Below the pieces are notes generated by a model. That model ran no database searches. It had not been told where the DNA came from and worked only from the letters and a program-made list of their open reading frames with translations. From positions 1 to 11,748 of the forward strand of contig SLFH01000102.1 of assembly GCA_007124345.1 (NCBI GenBank): a stretch of DNA of 11,748 nt, in the 5' to 3' direction. This DNA is from Phycisphaerales bacterium (lineage in GTDB: Bacteria > Planctomycetota > Phycisphaerae > Phycisphaerales > UBA1924). Below are positions 8,215-11,748 of the stretch, one piece after another (the stretch's first letter is position 1; the number at the start of each line of letters is the position of its first letter). The position numbers were made by a program, and so were the translations under genes.

Positions 8215-11200
8215 TCAGAGGGCCGCGTTCCGCTTTCGGAAGTGCTGGCGGACCAGCTCGGCCGTGGTGTTGATCACAAAGGTCATGAGGAAGAGCACGA
8301 GCCCGCAGAGGAAGAGCACGCGGTAGTGCGTCCCGCCCGGCGGGGCCTCGGGCAGCTCGACGGCGATGTTGGCCGCGAGCGTTCTGAAGCCCGAGAAGAT
8401 GTTCATCGAGATCTCGGGCGTGTTGCCCGTGGCCATCAGGACGATCATGGTCTCGCCGACCGCCCTGCCCAGCCCGATCATCATCGCAGAGAAGATGCCC
8501 GACGCGGCGACGGGGAGCACGACTCGGACCGCGGTCTGCCAGGGCGTCGCGCCCGCGCCCAGCGAGGCGAGACGCAGCGAGTCGGGCACGCTCCGCATTG
8601 CGTCTTCGCTGATGGTGTAGATGATCGGGATGATCGCAAAGCCCATGATGATCCCGACGACCAGTGTGTTTCTGACGCTGAAGGGGCCGAAGATCGAGTC
8701 TCGCGGGTCGTGGCCGAGCCAGACAAGCACTTGAGCGCCCAGCAGTGTCAGCGCGATCGCGCCGCCGATCGTCACGCCGAAGCGGAGCAGCTCGATCGCG
8801 ACGACCTTCCCGGGCGTCGCGCCGGTGCCCATCTCGGCGAGGCGCCGGTCCAGCAGCGGCCCGCGCAGGGCGGCCGACAACAGCAGGCCGATCGGAAAGA
8901 GCGCGACCAACCAGCCGGGCGTGGGCCCGCCGAAAGCGCCGTCCAGCCAGCGCCGGATGCCTCCCGCAGGCGGCAGCGTTCCTGGGGGAATGTCGCCCAG
9001 ATCGCCCCCGGGCAGGACGAGCTCGCCTCCGACGGTGTAGATCCCGTGAAAGCCCCGGAGCGTGCGCTGCTCGGCGGAGGTCAGCTGCGACGGATCGCCC
9101 GGGACCCACGCGGGAACCGCGTCGGGGTCGGCAGGCCGATGCAGCCCCGCAGCGACGAGTTGGTCGCCCTCGGAGACCGAGAAGAGTGTCCGCTCCATCA
9201 AGGGCCCGATCCCCGACGCGAGGACGCACCCGATCGCGACCAGGCCGAACACGATCCCCAGGCGCGAGGTCGCCCCGATGCGGCGCGACGCGTGGTCGGG
9301 CAGCGCCCGCCAGAGGGAGGCGGCGAGCACGATCGTCAGCGGCACAACCACGAACCCGACCAGGACCGCGGGAAGATGGTCGCGCATGTACGGGGCGAGC
9401 ACCATCGCCGCGATGAACCCGAGCACCACCGAGGGGAGCGAGGCCATCAGCTCGATCGTCGGCTTGACCGCCTTGCGCGTTCCCGGCGAGAGGAACTCGC
9501 TGGAGTAGATCGCCGCCAGCACCGCCAGCGGCGCCGCGATGATCATCGCGACCACGGTCGCCTTGAGCGTGCCGAAGATCAGCGGGACGAGGCCGTACTT
9601 GACCTCCGCGCCCTCCGAGCCGGCCGACGACTGGTAGACATGCTGGGGTCGGTATTCACCCTCGTAGAGCACCGGCCTGAAAAGCGAGCGGAAACTGGCG
9701 CGGGGGTGGCCCGCGTCCAGCGCCCAGAGGCGGTATCCCCCCGCGGCATCGACGAGCATCATGCCGTCACGACGGGGCAGCATGAAGACCGCGATCGGCG
9801 TGTCGCCTTCCCCCGCTGCGACGCTCGCGACACGCTTGGCGCTCGTGGCGTGCATCAGGTCGAGGCGGCCGCTGGAACGCAGGGCCGCTACGGTCCGATC
9901 GCGTGCGCTGACGCCCAGCGAGACGACCGGGTCGTCGGAGGGTCCCAGGAGTTCGTTGCCCACGACGACGCGGCCGTCCTCGCCCGCGCCCCGTTGCGTC
10001 GCGGTGAACAGCGTGCGCAGACGCCCGTCGTCGGTTGCGATCAGCAGCGAGCGGGCGCCGACGGTCATGTCCGATGCGGTGATCGGCGAGGCGGTGGTGT
10101 ACGACCCGACGAAGCGCATCGTCGACGTGGCATCGGGATCCTCGTGGTCGGGCCTGACGGCGTACCGGCGCAGCTCGCCCGACGCGGCCCACACGCCCCA
10201 GACCTGCTCGCCGTCCTCGGTGATCAGCAGCCGGTCGGGCGTCTGGTAGCGGTCGGTCTCGATGAGCACGCGCCGCGTCGAGACCTGGGCCCGGACCGCG
10301 ACGCGCGTATCGCCCGCCTCCAGCCCGCGCTCTGAACGCCAGAAGGTCACGCCGGATTCGGTGTGGGCCGCGAGGATGCGGTCGTTCGTCGGCGTGCGCG
10401 CCACCGCCACGCGGACGACCGGGTCCGGCCCCTCTGCAACGCGGATGGGACGCCCCGCGGTGATCAGGGGGATCGTCAGGCGGAGCTCGAGCACCCCGCT
10501 CCGCTCGACACCCGAGACAATCGCGCCGACCTCGCCTCCCCCGAAGCGCAGCACCGGTCGATCGCCCGGGCCGGGGGCGGCCAGAAGCGTGAAATCGTCG
10601 CCATCGTTGAGGTCCACCAGCCTCGCGAGCAGCTCCAAAGCGTTTGCACGCAGCGAGGGGTCGGACGCGAGCCCGGAGAGTTCGTCGCGCGAACCGGTGA
10701 CACGCACGAGCAGATCGGCGGTGCTGTCCAAGGCGCCCGCCGTCGCGACCATCGCTCGCAGGAGAGCCGGGTCGGCCCCCGGCGGATCGGCCCCGATGAG
10801 CGGGGCGGCGTTGGCGATCGCCTCCAGCACCAGCACGAGCCGGCCGAAGTCCTCGCCCGCCTGGACCGATCGCTCCTCGCCCAGCTGCTCCAGAGCCGGG
10901 TCGAACGAGAGCGCGTCGAGCTCGTCCAGCAGCGCTTCGAGCGCCTCGGCCCGGGCGGGGTCGGCCAGGCTCGCCACGAGCCGGCCCGCATCCGCATCGG
11001 CACGCAGCGAACCGAGCATCGAAGCAAGGGCCTGATGCGCTTCGCGGCCGGCCTCGTCGAGCCTCGCCAGCGTTGCGGCGTGATCCTCGCTGCGGCGGAG
11101 CAGAGTCGACACCTCACGCCCCGGCTCGGCCCCGAGCGAGCCGAGCGTCTCGGCCATGGGCTGATCGCCAGAGAACCGGGCAACGAGGTCCGGGGATCGC

Positions 11201-11721
11201 TCCGCCGCGGCGGACAGTTCCGTGATCGCCCCCCTCAGCGAACGGACCTGCGCAGGGTCGAGCAGGCGCGAGCCGAAGCCGATTCGGTTGATTCGGACCG
11301 TCCCGTCGTCGAGCCCCGTCGCGACCATCGAAAGATCCGGCGTCCAGGCGAGCGATCGGGGGATCGCTCCGTCGGGCAGGAGGGGGCGTTCGTCGAAGAC
11401 CTCGCCGGTTGCGACCCGGATCGAGCGGACAACGCCGTCACGCCCGAGCTTGGCGGCTGCCCGGAGCTCGCTCACAAATCCTGACTCGAAGGCGATGAGG
11501 CCGACATCCCCTGTCGCGTCGGCGCGGGCTTGGACGAGCGACTCGGTCCGCCCACCCACAAGCAGGGGCGCAGAGACCCAGACCAAGAGCACGCAGATCC
11601 CGAGGACAGCCGCGAGGACCGCCATGCCGCCGATCGTGATGACGATTTCCGCGCCGCGGTCCCATAGCCGCACGGCGCGGCTGCTGCGTCGGCCGGGGCC
11701 GGCGGATTGCTTCGCGGCCAT
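8215..11721 (-). CDS. pstC: Phosphate ABC transporter permease PstC, giant form with periplasmic beta-propeller-like domain
   Basis: This is the second channel subunit of the Pst importer. It is 1168 aa, against about 310 for classic PstC. A basic N-terminus (RRSSRAVRLWDRG) precedes TM1 (about 26-50), which orients the next ~650 residues to the periplasm. That region starts with a WD-like blade (about 120-152, W126 and DDGTVRINR). A helix-prone Ala/Leu/Glu/Arg-rich insert (about 154-372) follows, then about six more beta-rich blades (about 375-700, for example GVTFWRSE at W461 and GGYRLWALD at W666). The permease domain runs from K708 (VKYGLVPLIFGTLKATVV) and includes ELMASLPSVVLGFIAAM. A periplasmic insert with two added TMs (about 815-960) comes next. 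The coupling loop is EDAMRSVPDSLRLASLGAGA from E1039. The ATG at 11721 follows GAAGGG at 9 nt. Only 27 bp upstream are visible, so a Pho box or pstS cannot be judged. Longer PstC proteins with propeller-like loops exist in some proteobacteria; this one is larger still. Confidence 0.92.
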   Translation of the reverse strand: MAAKQSAGPGRRSSRAVRLWDRGAEIVITIGGMAVLAAVLGICVLLVWVSAPLLVGGRTESLVQARADATGDVGLIAFESGFVSELRAAAKLGRDGVVRSIRVATGEVFDERPLLPDGAIPRSLAWTPDLSMVATGLDDGTVRINRIGFGSRLLDPAQVRSLRGAITELSAAAERSPDLVARFSGDQPMAETLGSLGAEPGREVSTLLRRSEDHAATLARLDEAGREAHQALASMLGSLRADADAGRLVASLADPARAEALEALLDELDALSFDPALEQLGEERSVQAGEDFGRLVLVLEAIANAAPLIGADPPGADPALLRAMVATAGALDSTADLLVRVTGSRDELSGLASDPSLRANALELLARLVDLNDGDDFTLLAAPGPGDRPVLRFGGGEVGAIVSGVERSGVLELRLTIPLITAGRPIRVAEGPDPVVRVAVARTPTNDRILAAHTESGVTFWRSERGLEAGDTRVAVRAQVSTRRVLIETDRYQTPDRLLITEDGEQVWGVWAASGELRRYAVRPDHEDPDATSTMRFVGSYTTASPITASDMTVGARSLLIATDDGRLRTLFTATQRGAGEDGRVVVGNELLGPSDDPVVSLGVSARDRTVAALRSSGRLDLMHATSAKRVASVAAGEGDTPIAVFMLPRRDGMMLVDAAGGYRLWALDAGHPRASFRSLFRPVLYEGEYRPQHVYQSSAGSEGAEVKYGLVPLIFGTLKATVVAMIIAAPLAVLAAIYSSEFLSPGTRKAVKPTIELMASLPSVVLGFIAAMVLAPYMRDHLPAVLVGFVVVPLTIVLAASLWRALPDHASRRIGATSRLGIVFGLVAIGCVLASGIGPLMERTLFSVSEGDQLVAAGLHRPADPDAVPAWVPGDPSQLTSAEQRTLRGFHGIYTVGGELVLPGGDLGDIPPGTLPPAGGIRRWLDGAFGGPTPGWLVALFPIGLLLSAALRGPLLDRRLAEMGTGATPGKVVAIELLRFGVTIGGAIALTLLGAQVLVWLGHDPRDSIFGPFSVRNTLVVGIIMGFAIIPIIYTISEDAMRSVPDSLRLASLGAGATPWQTAVRVVLPVAASGIFSAMMIGLGRAVGETMIVLMATGNTPEISMNIFSGFRTLAANIAVELPEAPPGGTHYRVLFLCGLVLFLMTFVINTTAELVRQHFRKRNAAL

Positions 11722-11748
11722 GCGTCGATGCCCTTCGGGAACCGGAAC

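Noticed and set aside
5840..9229. Long - strand open frame overlapping pstA and part of pstC
   Set aside because: Its product is almost entirely Arg/Ala/Gly/Pro-rich with no motifs. It is an out-of-frame shadow of the two permease genes.
7123..10335. Very long + strand open frame (over 1000 codons) opposite pstA and pstC
   Set aside because: It is antisense to two well-supported permeases, its product is an Arg/Asp/Glu/Ala-rich mixture with no recognisable domain, and long antisense frames are expected at this G+C content. Similar + strand frames at 199-1524, 1940-4096 and 5095-6873 are rejected for the same reason.

Overview
The window is high-GC bacterial DNA carrying one gene end on the + strand and five complete genes on the - strand. 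I infer a member of the Planctomycetota, perhaps Phycisphaerae, from three things: the G+C-rich codon use, the very long PstC and PstA permeases, and a REP-type palindromic element of a kind I recall from that phylum. This is an impression, not a demonstrated placement.

Layout from left to right. Positions 2-106 (+) hold the last 34 codons of a low-molecular-weight protein tyrosine phosphatase. Positions 107-399 separate it from the convergent sucB gene, and most of this gap is a 197-bp compound inverted repeat (185-381). Its two arms are each a hairpin flanked by GTAG, which is the architecture of a REPIN (paired REP elements mobilised by RAYT transposases). Next come sucB (400-1755, -) and sucA (1844-4771, -), the E2 and E1 components of 2-oxoglutarate dehydrogenase. 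They are separated by an 88-nt spacer with a strong stem-loop. A 179-bp gap leads to the phosphate-import genes pstB (4951-5835, -), pstA (5857-8193, -) and pstC (8215-11721, -). These form a tight operon in the order pstC-pstA-pstB with 21-nt gaps.

How the genes work together: PstC and PstA should form the membrane channel and PstB the ATPase of the high-affinity phosphate importer. The phosphate-binding protein PstS and the regulator PhoU are not in the window; PstS may lie beyond the right edge. SucA decarboxylates 2-oxoglutarate on ThDP and SucB transfers the succinyl group to CoA. The E3 subunit (lipoamide dehydrogenase) is not here.

The most unusual content is in the permeases. PstC (1168 aa) and PstA (778 aa) are several times longer than the classic ~300-aa subunits. 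Both carry large additions at the same two topological places. PstC's first periplasmic loop looks like a beta-propeller interrupted after its first blade by about 220 helix-prone residues. PstA's first loop holds a mixed domain, charged helical segments and an extra transmembrane hairpin. No CRISPR array, tRNA, rRNA, transposase gene or phage gene was seen.
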